In this document: positions 8,850 to 17,010 of the stretch, one piece after another
How the letters are laid out: each line of letters opens with the position of its first letter
How positions within the stretch are numbered: the stretch's first letter is position 1
Origin: Bacillota bacterium
Lineage (GTDB): Bacteria > Eremiobacterota > SpSt-956 > JAKJGF01
Assembly (NCBI GenBank): GCA_029555925.1
Contig: JAKPQU010000093.1
Location: forward strand, 1-33,407
DNA: 33,407 bases
Reading direction: 5' to 3'
Made by a program: the position numbers and the translations under genes
The notes under the pieces: generated by a model
Seen by the model: the letters and a program-made list of their open reading frames with translations, nothing else
Databases searched by the model: none
What the model was told of the DNA's origin: nothing

Positions 8850-9443
8850 TTATATTCCTTCGAGTCTTGAAATAATACCCTCTATAGTAATCCCCTGTTT
8901 ATATATCTCTTCAAGTATTACCCTGACATCCTTCGGAAGAAGATTTCCCTTTCTCAGAATCATTTCACACTGTCCTATTACAGCCGTAAGGGGGTTATTT
9001 ATCTCATGTCTTATCGTCAGGGCAATCTGACCTACTGCTGCCATACGCTCTGCCTGAAGTATTTTATTCTGCAGTTCCTTTATTCTGAGCAGATTTCTTA
9101 TTCTTGCAAGCAATTCGGTAAGTTCAAAAGGTTTTGCAAGATATTCATCTGCACCCAGTTCAAATCCCTTCATCATATCATCTATTTCATTCTTGGCAGT
9201 GAGCAGCAGTACAGGTATATCCTTTAAATGATCACTGCTTTTAATTACTTTAAGAGCCTCGTAACCATCGATGTCAGGCATTATAATATCAAGTATAATA
9301 AGATCAATTTTTCTGGAATTTAATGTATTTATACCTTCAAGAGCATCTTCGGCAGTAATAACTTTATAATGTTCTTTTTCAAGGGTAAACTTGATAAGCC
9401 GTCTTATAGAATAATCATCATCAATAACAATTATTACAGCCAT
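8850..9443 (-). CDS. Receiver domain fused to a histidine-kinase dimerisation (DHp) helix pair, no ATPase domain
   Basis: 197 residues. Residues 1-120 are a complete CheY-like receiver: acidic pocket D8-D10, phospho-acceptor D52 (LIILDIIMPD), T82, K104 (LAKPF). Residues 128-197 match the first part of a sensor kinase transmitter: AERMAAVGQIALTIRHEINN with H-box H146-E147 and N150-P151. The protein stops after the second helix, so there is no HATPase domain. Family knowledge suggests a cytoplasmic dimer that may pass phosphate between Asp and His, or adapt a separate kinase. Its ATG follows the upstream gene's TAG by 2 nt (TAG-CT-ATG), with an AAGGA SD inside that gene's end, so translation is probably coupled. 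Confidence 0.85.
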   Translation of the reverse strand: MAVIIVIDDDYSIRRLIKFTLEKEHYKVITAEDALEGINTLNSRKIDLIILDIIMPDIDGYEALKVIKSSDHLKDIPVLLLTAKNEIDDMMKGFELGADEYLAKPFELTELLARIRNLLRIKELQNKILQAERMAAVGQIALTIRHEINNPLTAVIGQCEMILRKGNLLPKDVRVILEEIYKQGITIEGIISRLEGI

Positions 9444-9445
9444 AG

Positions 9446-10093
9446 CTATTCCTTTCCAAGATCAATCATTTTAATGCCGCTCAGATAATCTTTAACCGGC
9501 GTATCCTGAAGGCCTTCCAGTTTCTGAATTATTCTTCCTATGCGAAGGGTACTTTCCAGGATATGAGTTATCTTTTTTTTTATATCAGAAGGGATTTCTT
9601 TGTCTACAAGAGATTCTGAGAGTTTCACAATAGAGTTGAGAGGTTTTTCCATTTCCCTTTTTACAGTGAGGGCAACATGTCCAACAACAGCCAGGCGTTC
9701 TGCCTTTATTAACTGAAGTTGAAGACTCCTGAGTCTGAGAAGTGCTTCTGCTCTTACAGAAAGTTCCTGATGGTCAAAGGGTTTAGCCAGATAGTCATAG
9801 GCTCCGTAATCAAGTCCTTTTATCTTATCCTGAAGCTGATCCTGAGCAGTTAACATCATAACAGGTATGGTCTGAAGTTCGCTATCTTTCTGCAGGTGCT
9901 GCAGTACTTCATATCCAGTCATAACCGGCATAATAACATCAAGAATAATAAGATCCGGATTAATTTCTTTTATTTGCTGCAGTGCTTCTACACCGTTAGA
10001 AAAAGTATAAGTCTCATGATTATTTTTTTTAAGTCGATGGGTTACAATCTTTCGCACTCCATCATCATCATCAATAATAAGGATCTTCGCCAT
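9446..10093 (-). CDS. Receiver domain fused to a DHp-like helix pair lacking the histidine
   Basis: 215 residues from MAKILIIDDD. The receiver is complete (D8-D10, D52, T82, K104, at exactly the same positions as in the neighbour at 8850). The following segment aligns with the DHp of that neighbour (AERLAVVGHVALTVKREMEK), but residue 146, the phospho-accepting His, is Arg (KREMEKPL for RHEINNPL). A C-terminal tail of about 20 residues follows. It therefore looks like a dimerising receiver without His phosphotransfer ability. A longer frame to 10135 exists, but its first 14 residues are translated from a dispersed repeat (10120-10150), so I use the ATG at 10093; its SD is weak. It is the first gene of a two-gene operon and a clear tandem duplicate. 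Confidence 0.82.
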   Translation of the reverse strand: MAKILIIDDDDGVRKIVTHRLKKNNHETYTFSNGVEALQQIKEINPDLIILDVIMPVMTGYEVLQHLQKDSELQTIPVMMLTAQDQLQDKIKGLDYGAYDYLAKPFDHQELSVRAEALLRLRSLQLQLIKAERLAVVGHVALTVKREMEKPLNSIVKLSESLVDKEIPSDIKKKITHILESTLRIGRIIQKLEGLQDTPVKDYLSGIKMIDLGKE

Positions 10094-10119
10094 AAAGATT
10101 TTACAGAAACCTTTCTCTC

Positions 10120-10150
10120 TTACTGAGTTGAGCATAAATAATATATATGT
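10120..10150. repeat. Partial copy of the tRNA-flanking inverted repeat
   Basis: TTACTGAGTTGAGCATAAAT followed by AATATATATG is nearly the same as 27692-27726 and, inverted, 26855-26889. Confidence 0.75.
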
Positions 10151-10307
10151 AATGATATCACCCCGTAATGAGTACCGGGAAGAAAAGATTTATTACCTGC
10201 TTATACTCAGGTCAGTAAAGTAATATATGGAGTAAGGTCGAAAATTCACCTGATATATATTATTATACTTAGAAAAAGTAATAAAAGCAATAGAATTGAA
10301 AAAATCA

Positions 10308-10336
10308 TTGACTGCTATGTAATGATAGATTATAAT
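10308..10336 (+). promoter_or_regulatory. Strong sigma-70-type promoter for nurA
   Basis: TTGACT (10308-10313), 17-nt spacer, TATAAT (10331-10336). Predicted start near 10343 gives a leader of about 60 nt that contains the heptad array at 10342-10369. Confidence 0.75.
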
Positions 10337-10341
10337 GCTTC

Positions 10342-10369
10342 GTGATGTATAATGCGTAATGTGTGATGA
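10342..10369. repeat. Degenerate heptad array, GTRA orientation
   Basis: GTGATGT, ATAATGC, GTAATGT, GTGATGA. This is one of the few arrays that does not follow the usual left-GTRA / right-TYAC layout, because it abuts the right-hand gene. Confidence 0.75.
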
Positions 10370-10404
10370 GAAAAAATTATTTATAAATATGTGAAAGTAT
10401 AATA

Positions 10405-11577
10405 ATGTTAGATTTCGGGTCAGTAAAAAAGCAATTAAAATATATGGTGAAGGAAAAAATAGAAACGAAAGGGCTATTTCATGAAAAACTGAAACAGGGG
10501 TGGTCTGAATTAAACAGATGGCAGGAAGACTGGGAAACTCTGAAAAAGAAAGTAGAAGAAGCAAAGACTTCCTGGCTCCTTGGAAAGCTCTATAAATCGT
10601 TTGACAGCAAAAAAGGTGTTAATGAAAGGCCAAAGGAACTAACTGTTATAGCGACAGACGGTTCTCAAATATTTCCCGATCACCATGAAATATCATCATG
10701 CTATCTTATTAATACAGGTTATGTAGTAATTCATTACGGAACAAAAGAAAAACCTCTTATGTCACAGGAGGCAGTGCTTTATTACAGAGATGATGATCTC
10801 TTTGAGCAGTTCAATGGCAGGAAGGTAAGTGTAAACACCTCCATCATATCTGCCAGGAGAGGCATTTCGGAACTGGAAAAATTGACCCTTCTTCTTCTTG
10901 AGAATTCGAAAAAGAAACATCTTCTCGGCCTTGTAGACGGTACTATTATTCTCTGGACTCTTGAAGGAAGTGCTCCTGATTTCAAAGATAAAATTCTGAA
11001 ATCTTTTATAACCTATATGGATAAGCTGAGAGATAAAAAAATACCGGTAGCATCCTATATGAGCCGCCCCAGAACAAATGATTTTTCAAACAGTCTCAGA
11101 GTGGGACTGTGTCCGGAAAGAAAAGTTAACTGTGACACGTGTCCTTACAAAGAACAGCTATTTCTTCCCTGTTCGCCTGTTGAAGGTATTACAGATGCCA
11201 TGTTATTTAAAGGAGTCCTTAAAGAAGGTGAAAGGAGTCCTGTTTTTGAAAGCTCCTCAGGCATAATGGCACATTACGGAGAACATAAAATTCTATTTTA
11301 CTATATCCATACAGGGCAGGAAATAGGAAGGGTAGAAATACCTCTCTGGGTTGGGGAAGATGAAGAACTGCTCAATCTTACCCACAGTGTAATCTATGAT
11401 CAGATAAAAAAAGGAGGAGGTTACCCTGTTGTCCTGTCTGAAGCCCATGAAAAAGCAGTAATAAGGGGAACAGACAGAGAAATATTTTACAGAATGCTCT
11501 CTGATAATCTGGTAGAAGAAAAAATACCTGTTACAATGTCAGCGAAGAAGGCTTCGAAAGAAGTGGTGAGAGTTTAA
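10405..11577 (+). CDS. nurA: NurA-type 5'-3' nuclease
   Basis: 390 residues. NurA nucleases form a ring with the HerA translocase and resect DNA ends for recombinational repair. Visible signatures are the metal-binding Asp motif VIATDGSQ (D85), a second catalytic-type motif GLVDGT (D178) and the C-terminal SEAHEKAV (residues 345-351). The N-terminal 70 residues are a charged helical segment. Residues 236-256 contain four cysteines (C236, C243, C246, C256; CPERKVNCDTCPYKE), a possible metal-binding insert. The herA gene lies two genes downstream on the same strand with a HAS-barrel gene between, the expected context. The ATG at 10405 has only a weak SD. Confidence 0.85.
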   Translation: MLDFGSVKKQLKYMVKEKIETKGLFHEKLKQGWSELNRWQEDWETLKKKVEEAKTSWLLGKLYKSFDSKKGVNERPKELTVIATDGSQIFPDHHEISSCYLINTGYVVIHYGTKEKPLMSQEAVLYYRDDDLFEQFNGRKVSVNTSIISARRGISELEKLTLLLLENSKKKHLLGLVDGTIILWTLEGSAPDFKDKILKSFITYMDKLRDKKIPVASYMSRPRTNDFSNSLRVGLCPERKVNCDTCPYKEQLFLPCSPVEGITDAMLFKGVLKEGERSPVFESSSGIMAHYGEHKILFYYIHTGQEIGRVEIPLWVGEDEELLNLTHSVIYDQIKKGGGYPVVLSEAHEKAVIRGTDREIFYRMLSDNLVEEKIPVTMSAKKASKEVVRV

Positions 11578-11581
11578 AATC

Positions 11582-11613
11582 GTAACGCGTGACGCGTAAC
11601 GCGTGACGCGAGG
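11582..11613. repeat. Heptad array, GTRA orientation
   Basis: GTAACGC, GTGACGC, GTAACGC, GTGACGC, then GAGG. Starts 5 nt after the nurA stop with the recurrent edge AATCGTAACGC. Confidence 0.92.
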
Positions 11614-11681
11614 TTCAGAACCATCAGGAATTGAAGAGCAGTAAACCCTGCGTTCGCCTGGTAGTGAAGGGTGAAAAGTAG

Positions 11682-11703
11682 GGGCGACCCCCTGTGGTCA
11701 CCC
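11682..11703. repeat. GGGGCGACC-type palindrome
   Basis: Arms GGGCGACC and GGTCACCC (7 of 8 pairs) around CCCTGT. Similar GC-rich palindromes lie at 24-42 and 22203-22240. Confidence 0.6.
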
Positions 11704-11722
11704 GGTACCGGTGAAACACGCA

Positions 11723-11785
11723 TCACGCATTACGCATTACGCATCACGAACCACCTGTCACGCGTCACGCGTCACGCGTCACGAT
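11723..11785. repeat. Nine-unit heptad array, TYAC orientation
   Basis: TCACGCA, TTACGCA, TTACGCA, TCACGAA, CCACCTG, TCACGCG x3, TCACGAT, all in one register. Two triplet subtypes (GCA, GCG) occupy separate blocks. The array ends 3 nt before the AGGAG SD of the next gene. Confidence 0.93.
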
Positions 11786-11800
11786 TATAGGAGTTAAATA

Positions 11801-12364
11801 ATGAACAATGTCGGAGAAATACTTGAAAGCAGTACAAGGGAATTTATGGCTGAATGTAAAGACACTCCGCCCCCTCTTGGCAGTCTCATTAAAATAGAGG
11901 GAAAACCCACAGTGCTTGCAATAGTTTACAATATATTTACCTACTGTATAGAACCTAACAGAAGGCCTACTGCTTACGGTATGTCCATAGAAGAACTGCA
12001 GGAAGAACAGCCACAGATATTTGAATTATTAAAAACAGGTTTTCAGGCTATTATAGTAGGATTTCATCAGGACGGAGTATATCATCAATTCTCCCCTCCC
12101 CTGCCTCCGTCACTTCACAGTTTTGTCTATAACTGTACAGAAGACGAACTTCGTGCATTTACTGAAGAACATGATTACTTGAGAATGATCTTCACTTCGA
12201 ATAAAGGTCAGTCAGACGAAATAATAATATCCTTCATAAGACAGGCCTGGAGTGCCTGCTCTTATGACAGAGATTTCATGATATCGGCAGGGAAAGAACT
12301 GTCTATATTACTTAAAGATGATTATGAAAGACTTCAGTCCATAATCAAACGAATTCTTAAATAA
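11801..12364 (+). CDS. HAS-barrel-like protein of the HerA-NurA system
   Basis: 187 residues. The N-terminal 70 residues have the strand-rich pattern of a HAS barrel (GSLIKIEG...VLAIVYNIFTYCIEP), the domain that in many HerA proteins precedes the ATPase and contacts NurA. The proline-rich PPLPPSLHSFVY and ELRAFTE segments follow, then a helical C-terminus. It lies between nurA and herA in the same direction, so it is probably a separately encoded subunit or adaptor of the HerA-NurA complex; in cyanobacteria a similar small protein accompanies the pair, as I recall. The start is supported by AGGAG 7 nt upstream of the ATG. Assignment to the HAS fold is by pattern only. Confidence 0.62.
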   Translation: MNNVGEILESSTREFMAECKDTPPPLGSLIKIEGKPTVLAIVYNIFTYCIEPNRRPTAYGMSIEELQEEQPQIFELLKTGFQAIIVGFHQDGVYHQFSPPLPPSLHSFVYNCTEDELRAFTEEHDYLRMIFTSNKGQSDEIIISFIRQAWSACSYDRDFMISAGKELSILLKDDYERLQSIIKRILK

Positions 12365-12375
12365 AAAATAAAGGA

Positions 12376-12410
12376 TCACGCGTCACGCGTCACGCGTCAC
12401 GCATTACGAA
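12376..12410. repeat. Heptad array, TYAC orientation, in place of an SD
   Basis: TCACGCG x3, TCACGCA, TTACGAA; ends 6 nt before the herA ATG, leaving no room for a recognisable SD. Confidence 0.92.
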
Positions 12411-12416
12411 TTAAAG

Positions 12417-14045
12417 ATGACAAAAAAAAGAAAAAGAATAGGTGCAATAACAAAAGGTTCTCTCGTAGAAGGACTTGAAATGAAACATGACTCATCCCAG
12501 TCAATAGAAGAAATAAAAGCAGGGAAATTTGTTGTCATAGACGGTGAAAAAAATCAGTTTTTCTCTATGATTACAGACATGAGACTTGATTCTACAAATC
12601 CTGAAATATTAATAAACCCTCCTTCTGAAGGTAACGGAATTATGCGAGAGATCCTGAGCGGAACAAATACCTACGCAACAGTATGTTTAAAACCAATGCT
12701 TATGGTAGCCAACAAAGAAGAGGGAGAGGAAAAACCTGAAATAAGCCCTGTAAAATCAATACCTGCTCATTTTTCAGGAGTTTTTGAAGCACAGGATGAA
12801 GATGTAAACAAAATATTCGGAGAAGAAAGTCTGGGAAAAAAATATTTTAATATCGGCACTCCCCTTGATATGAACAGTCCTGTATGTCTTAATCTTGAGA
12901 GATTCGTAGAAAGAAGTAACGGTATATTCGGTAAAACGGGAACAGGAAAAACCTTTCTTACAAGACTTGTATTGAGCGGACTCGTAAGAAATTCACAGGC
13001 TGCAAACCTGATTTTTGATATGCACAGTGAATACGGCTACAGGGCAATAAAAGAAGGAGGAGGAGAGTCTTTTGTAAAGGGACTCAAACAGTTATTCGGA
13101 GATAAAGTTGCCATATTTACCCTTGACCCGGAGTCTTCAAAAGAAAGGCCTGTTCAGCCTGATTTCGTAGTAAAAATTCCCTATAATCAGATAAAAGTAG
13201 AAGATGTTCTTCCTCTTGAAGAAGTGCTCAACCTGAATCAGACAGCTCTCGAATCTGCCTATATAATAAGAAACCGTTTTGACAGGGAATGGCTCAGAAC
13301 CCTTCTTGACCAGGAGTATGCAGATTTAGTTGATTTTTCAGAAGAAATAGGTGCAAATGCCAGTTCTATTTCCGCACTTTACAGAAAATTAAAAAGACTG
13401 GAAGATTTTGATTTTCTCACGAAACAGCAGCCCCAGGTAGATGCTGTTAAAAAGATTATGGAATATCTGGACAGGGGGATGCATATAGTCCTGGAATTCG
13501 GAAGACAGAGCAATCTTTTATGCTACCTTCTTGTAGCAAATATACTTACAAGAAGAATCCATAAAGATTATATCAGAAAAACAGAAAAATACCTTTCCAC
13601 CCAGAAACCTGAAGATAAGCCAAAACAGCTTGTCATAACAATAGAAGAAGCCCATAAATTCCTGAATCCGACAGCAGCGAAACAGACAATATTCGGAGTT
13701 ATTGCAAGGGAAATGAGAAAATACCATGTATCACTTCTTGTAGTGGATCAGAGACCATCAGGCATAGATGATGAAGTCCTGTCTCAGATAGGCACAAGGA
13801 TTGTTGCCCAGTTGAATGATGAAAAAGATATTCAGGCAGTACTTACGGGAGTGAGTAATACGTCGGGCCTTCGTTCCGTTCTTGCAAGCCTGGATTCAAA
13901 ACAGCAGGCCCTTATAATAGGACATGCCGTCCCTATGCCCATAGTTATAAAATCCAGAGATTATGATGAAAAATTCTATAAAGCTATGATGGAACAGGAT
14001 TCCGACAGGAAAATGGATATCAATAAAATAATATCGAAATGGTAG
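12417..14045 (+). CDS. herA: HerA-type DNA translocase ATPase
   Basis: 542 residues. HerA is a hexameric FtsK-like ATPase that moves DNA through NurA during end resection. Walker A is GKTGTGKT (172-179). IFDMHSEYGY (200-209) matches the HerA block after Walker A. Walker B is LVITIEEAHKFL (405-416, catalytic E410/E411). REMRKYHVSLLVVDQRPSGI (431-450) holds the sensor region, and IGTRIVAQL (458-466) contains the likely arginine finger R461. The first 130 residues are an N-terminal strand-rich domain. No SD is seen: the heptad array runs to within 6 nt of the ATG, so translation may depend on coupling, on an S1-type mechanism, or on a start I have not recognised. It is the last gene of the nurA cluster. 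Confidence 0.88.
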   Translation: MTKKRKRIGAITKGSLVEGLEMKHDSSQSIEEIKAGKFVVIDGEKNQFFSMITDMRLDSTNPEILINPPSEGNGIMREILSGTNTYATVCLKPMLMVANKEEGEEKPEISPVKSIPAHFSGVFEAQDEDVNKIFGEESLGKKYFNIGTPLDMNSPVCLNLERFVERSNGIFGKTGTGKTFLTRLVLSGLVRNSQAANLIFDMHSEYGYRAIKEGGGESFVKGLKQLFGDKVAIFTLDPESSKERPVQPDFVVKIPYNQIKVEDVLPLEEVLNLNQTALESAYIIRNRFDREWLRTLLDQEYADLVDFSEEIGANASSISALYRKLKRLEDFDFLTKQQPQVDAVKKIMEYLDRGMHIVLEFGRQSNLLCYLLVANILTRRIHKDYIRKTEKYLSTQKPEDKPKQLVITIEEAHKFLNPTAAKQTIFGVIAREMRKYHVSLLVVDQRPSGIDDEVLSQIGTRIVAQLNDEKDIQAVLTGVSNTSGLRSVLASLDSKQQALIIGHAVPMPIVIKSRDYDEKFYKAMMEQDSDRKMDINKIISKW

Positions 14046-14048
14046 TTA

Positions 14049-14118
14049 CGTTACGCGTTTAGCGTAACGCGTAAGCATCCCTTTCACTTTTCACTTTTCA
14101 CGACTCACTTTTCACCGG
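14049..14118. repeat. Hairpin and heptad array entering the radical SAM gene
   Basis: GTTACGC-GTTTA-GCGTAAC hairpin after herA, then TCACTTT, TCACTTT, TCACGAC, TCACTTT, TCACCGG in register from 14084 to 14118. The stop codon (14098-14100) and last five codons of the minus-strand gene lie inside the array. Confidence 0.9.
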
Positions 14119-15357
14119 ATTAACGCTTCCTACTCTTAATTTCGGGAAGGAATTTTTCAGGGATTTTATAAAATTTAACATGCCTGTTACAGTGCTTTTC
14201 GCAGGAGCAATTACTCTAAAATATAAAGAAGGATCTATATTTAAATTTCTGAGCTGAACCATGCTGACGGGATATTTATCCAGTAAAGTAAATAAGGCAT
14301 GACACTCGTCTTCTCTGTCGGTAAACCCGGGCATTACGAGAAGATTAACAGACAGAAAAATTTTTTCACCCATCTCAATAGAAGTCATTACATCTTTAAA
14401 AGAATAGGTCTGCGGTTTAAAATAAGCTGTATAATTATCTTCTTTTGCACTGTTAAGACCTATTCTTACACTGTCAAGGCCTGCTTCTATTGCTTTTCTT
14501 ATTATATGAGGGTTACTACCGTTGGTATTTAAATGAATTGTTCCTCTGTCAGTTCTTCTTCTTATCTCTTTTATCGAATTTACAAGAAGGTCTCCCCTGA
14601 TGGTAGGTTCTCCTTCACAGCCCTGGCCAAAACTCAATACAGGTTTTTCTGCTCTGTTTAAATGATGTACACCTGTAGAAACAATCTCTTCTATAGAAGG
14701 AGTAAAAATTATTCTATTCTGAGGGGACGGAAATCCTGAAGACTCTTCCTTCTGGAAAGAAATACACCCGCAACATTGAGCATTACAGACAGAGGAAATA
14801 GGAATTCCTCCTTCCCATCTTTCATAAAATATATTCTGTGCATTGTAACATTGATAATAAAGTGCACAGTGAGAAAGATGCTTCAACAGGCGGTTCTCCG
14901 GCTCTTTTTGAAGACGTTTTTTTATCTTTTTCTTTAGATCAGGAGTACTGTACCATGACGGATCCCACTGTTTTAGTTTTTCTGTTTCATGAGCTGCCAC
15001 ATAAAATCTATTACCTTTAAAACCTGTAAAACTATAGGCAAATAAAGGAAGGGGCGGAACTTTTTTCTGTTCTTTATAAGCAGGCAGCAAAAGTCTTGTA
15101 TAACCATTGGGCAGCAGGGTACTTACAGAAAAAATACCTTCTTTAAAACCTGGCATGGTTCTGAAACATTTCATTTTACCTCTGTATTTTCCAAAGGGAA
15201 AACGTTCAGGCATTAAACTCAAAGAGCTTCCGTAAGGTAAGGGGATCATTTCGGTATTTGAAGCTTCTCTAAAGGAAAATCCGTCAAAAGCCAGTGCTTC
15301 TATATCAGGATTATCATAAACCTGTCCGCATCGGTCAGAATAAACAATATTAAACAT
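14098..15357 (-). CDS. Radical SAM protein of unassigned function
   Basis: 419 residues. The radical SAM cluster motif CNAQCCGC (C191, C195, C198; CX3CX2C) is followed by a glycine-rich SAM-binding motif GQGCEGEP (244-251) and later barrel strands (GTIHLNTNGS, GLDSVRIGLNSA). The 180-residue N-terminal part is unusual for the superfamily and carries more cysteines just before the cluster (C164, C170). Substrate unknown; no peptide precursor or modification target lies nearby. It sits downstream of rho on the same strand with a 132-bp gap, so co-transcription is possible. No SD is visible before the ATG. The C-terminal residues VKSES and the stop are encoded by the heptad array. Confidence 0.78.
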   Translation of the reverse strand: MFNIVYSDRCGQVYDNPDIEALAFDGFSFREASNTEMIPLPYGSSLSLMPERFPFGKYRGKMKCFRTMPGFKEGIFSVSTLLPNGYTRLLLPAYKEQKKVPPLPLFAYSFTGFKGNRFYVAAHETEKLKQWDPSWYSTPDLKKKIKKRLQKEPENRLLKHLSHCALYYQCYNAQNIFYERWEGGIPISSVCNAQCCGCISFQKEESSGFPSPQNRIIFTPSIEEIVSTGVHHLNRAEKPVLSFGQGCEGEPTIRGDLLVNSIKEIRRRTDRGTIHLNTNGSNPHIIRKAIEAGLDSVRIGLNSAKEDNYTAYFKPQTYSFKDVMTSIEMGEKIFLSVNLLVMPGFTDREDECHALFTLLDKYPVSMVQLRNLNIDPSLYFRVIAPAKSTVTGMLNFIKSLKNSFPKLRVGSVNPVKSES

Positions 15358-15432
15358 TTAGCTGGAGGAAATAAAATTAAATCTCTGTTCTGATAGAATA
15401 TAAAGATAACTCCGGTACTATCATTCCTCGCG

Positions 15433-15460
15433 TCACGCATCACGCGTCACGCATTACGAT
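15433..15460. repeat. Heptad array, TYAC orientation
   Basis: TCACGCA, TCACGCG, TCACGCA, TTACGAT, preceded by the inner edge CCTCGCG. It lies between the rho stop and the radical SAM start. Confidence 0.92.
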
Positions 15461-15489
15461 ATTAATTATTCCCGACTAATATTTACACC

Positions 15490-16752
15490 TCACTTACTCA
15501 TAGAAAGAGCTTCTCTCGTTATAGTTTTCAGAAAATCTAAATTATTTTTAGTCTTTTTAATGCGATCAATAAGAAGTTCGGTCATCTCAGTAGCATCAAA
15601 AACTGCAAAAGCTCTTCTCAGGAGCCATATTTTCTGAAGATCACTTTCAGAAAGCAGCAGTTCTTCATGTCTGGTGCCGGATTTTTTAAGATCAATGGCA
15701 GGGAAAATTCTTTTTTCCGCAAGTTTCCTGGAAAGTTCCAGTTCCATATTACCTGTGCCCTTAAATTCTTCATATATGACATCATCCATTTTACTGCCTG
15801 TTTCTATAAGGGCAGTGGCAATTATAGTAAGACTTCCACCTTCTTCTATATTTCTTGCGGCACCGAAAAAGGCCTTTGGTTTAATCAGAGCCATAGTATC
15901 TATACCGCCTGAAAGAGTTCTTCCGCTTGTAGGAAGAGCAAGATTATAAGCTCTTGCAAGTCTTGTAAGACTGTCAAGTAAAATAACAACATCTCTTTTA
16001 TGTTCTACCAGTCTTTTTGCCTTTTCCAGAATAAGTTCTGCCACAATGGTATGATTTTCCGGAGGTTCATCAAAGGTAGAACTTACCACTTCACCCTTGA
16101 TAGATCTCTTCATATCTGTTACTTCTTCAGGCCTTTCACCGATAAGCACTGCTATTATTGTAACTTCCGGATAATTGGTTGATATACCATGGGCAATCTT
16201 TTTGAGGAGTATAGTTTTACCTGCTTTCGGAGGGGCTACTATTAAAGCTCTCTGCCCTCTTCCGAGAGGAGACATAAAATCTATTAACCTGGCTTCCATT
16301 TCATCATGCACTGTTTCAAGGTTAAATCTATTATTGGGATATATGGGAGTTAATTTATCAAAAGGAACCCTGGCACGTGCATTATCGGCACTGTCTTCAT
16401 TCACGGTAATGACTTTCAGTAATCCGTAATATCTTTCCCCGTTCTTTGGCGGCCTTATCTGGCCGAGTACCGTATCACCTGTGCAGAGATCAAACCTTTT
16501 GATCTGTGACTGAGAAACATAAATATCATCCGAACCGGGAAGATAACTGGAACGTCTCAAAAAGCCATATCCTTCCGGTAATATATCAAGCACTCCTCCG
16601 GCAAATATCAATCCTTTCTGCTGTGCCTCATTTTCCAGAATCCTGTGTATAAGGCTATTCTTCTTAAGATTATGATAACCTGTAAGACTTTTTTCCTTTG
16701 CTATTTCCAGCAAATCAGTTCTACTCATATTTTCGAGTTCTTCAAACTCCAT
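15490..16752 (-). CDS. rho: Transcription termination factor Rho
   Basis: 420 residues, close to E. coli Rho length. Hexameric RNA-dependent ATPase that ends transcription. Order: N-terminal Rho-N helices (about 1-45), cold-shock-like RNA-binding domain ([14 protein letters not shown]...[15 protein letters not shown]), Walker A APPKAGKT (173-180), the [13 protein letters not shown] block, Walker [17 protein letters not shown], the Q-loop segment [14 protein letters not shown], and the R-loop region [24 protein letters not shown] at 16761 gives a longer frame but overlaps the SD; the ATG at 16752 lies 6 nt after AGAGGTG and is preferred. The AT-rich 249-bp upstream region has no heptads. Confidence 0.96.
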   Translation of the reverse strand: MEFEELENMSRTDLLEIAKEKSLTGYHNLKKNSLIHRILENEAQQKGLIFAGGVLDILPEGYGFLRRSSYLPGSDDIYVSQSQIKRFDLCTGDTVLGQIRPPKNGERYYGLLKVITVNEDSADNARARVPFDKLTPIYPNNRFNLETVHDEMEARLIDFMSPLGRGQRALIVAPPKAGKTILLKKIAHGISTNYPEVTIIAVLIGERPEEVTDMKRSIKGEVVSSTFDEPPENHTIVAELILEKAKRLVEHKRDVVILLDSLTRLARAYNLALPTSGRTLSGGIDTMALIKPKAFFGAARNIEEGGSLTIIATALIETGSKMDDVIYEEFKGTGNMELELSRKLAEKRIFPAIDLKKSGTRHEELLLSESDLQKIWLLRRAFAVFDATEMTELLIDRIKKTKNNLDFLKTITREALSMSK

Positions 16753-17010
16753 AAAAATCACCTCTTAATTATTTTTATTTAAATTATTTAGATAAGTTGC
16801 TTCTACATAATTTTCATCTAAAGCTTTATTTTACGCCATTAAGAATGAAAATTCCTTATTTTAGAATAGTCCTAAAAAGTTTAATCCTAAAGTTTCTCTA
16901 CATACTCGCAATAGATAAATAGCTACTTAATCTTTTTCGGTCATTACCTTTTGTACTTACTTTAAAATTATCTTTATTATCTGTGTCCGGCGGCTACCAG
17001 ACTTACCATT
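16753..17010 (-). other. AT-rich rho leader region
   Basis: Gap between the ABC permease stop and rho, free of the heptad arrays found in nearly every other spacer. Rho genes are often autogenously attenuated in long leaders, so this may be regulatory. I find no convincing promoter hexamers or hairpin. Confidence 0.4.

Larger units (their letters stand above)
10094..10404. other. Spacer between divergent genes
   Basis: Contains a copy of the TTACTGAG..GAGCATAAATAAT element (10120-10150), a CCCCGTAATGAGTACCGGG remnant, an AT-rich inverted stretch (about 10204-10270), the strong nurA promoter and a GTRA array in the nurA leader. I see no gene here. Confidence 0.7.
11578..11800. other. Repeat-mosaic spacer between nurA and the HAS-barrel gene
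   Basis: 223 bp consisting almost wholly of repeats: GTRA array 11582-11609 ending GCGAGG, GTGAAGG/GTGAAAA units near 11674, a GC-rich palindrome (11682-11703), CCGGTACCGG, then a continuous TYAC array of nine heptads (11723-11785). No coding frame is seen. Confidence 0.85.

Noticed and set aside
10094..10135. N-terminal extension of the receiver protein to 10135
   Set aside because: The 14 extra residues come from a dispersed repeat, there is no SD, and MAKILIIDDD is the normal receiver start.
10193..10564. 123-residue minus-strand frame over the nurA promoter
   Set aside because: Antisense shadow of the nurA start and AT-rich spacer; no protein-like pattern.
11582..11785. Repeat arrays as a possible CRISPR
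   Set aside because: Units are 7 bp with no unique spacers between them, and no cas gene is in the window.
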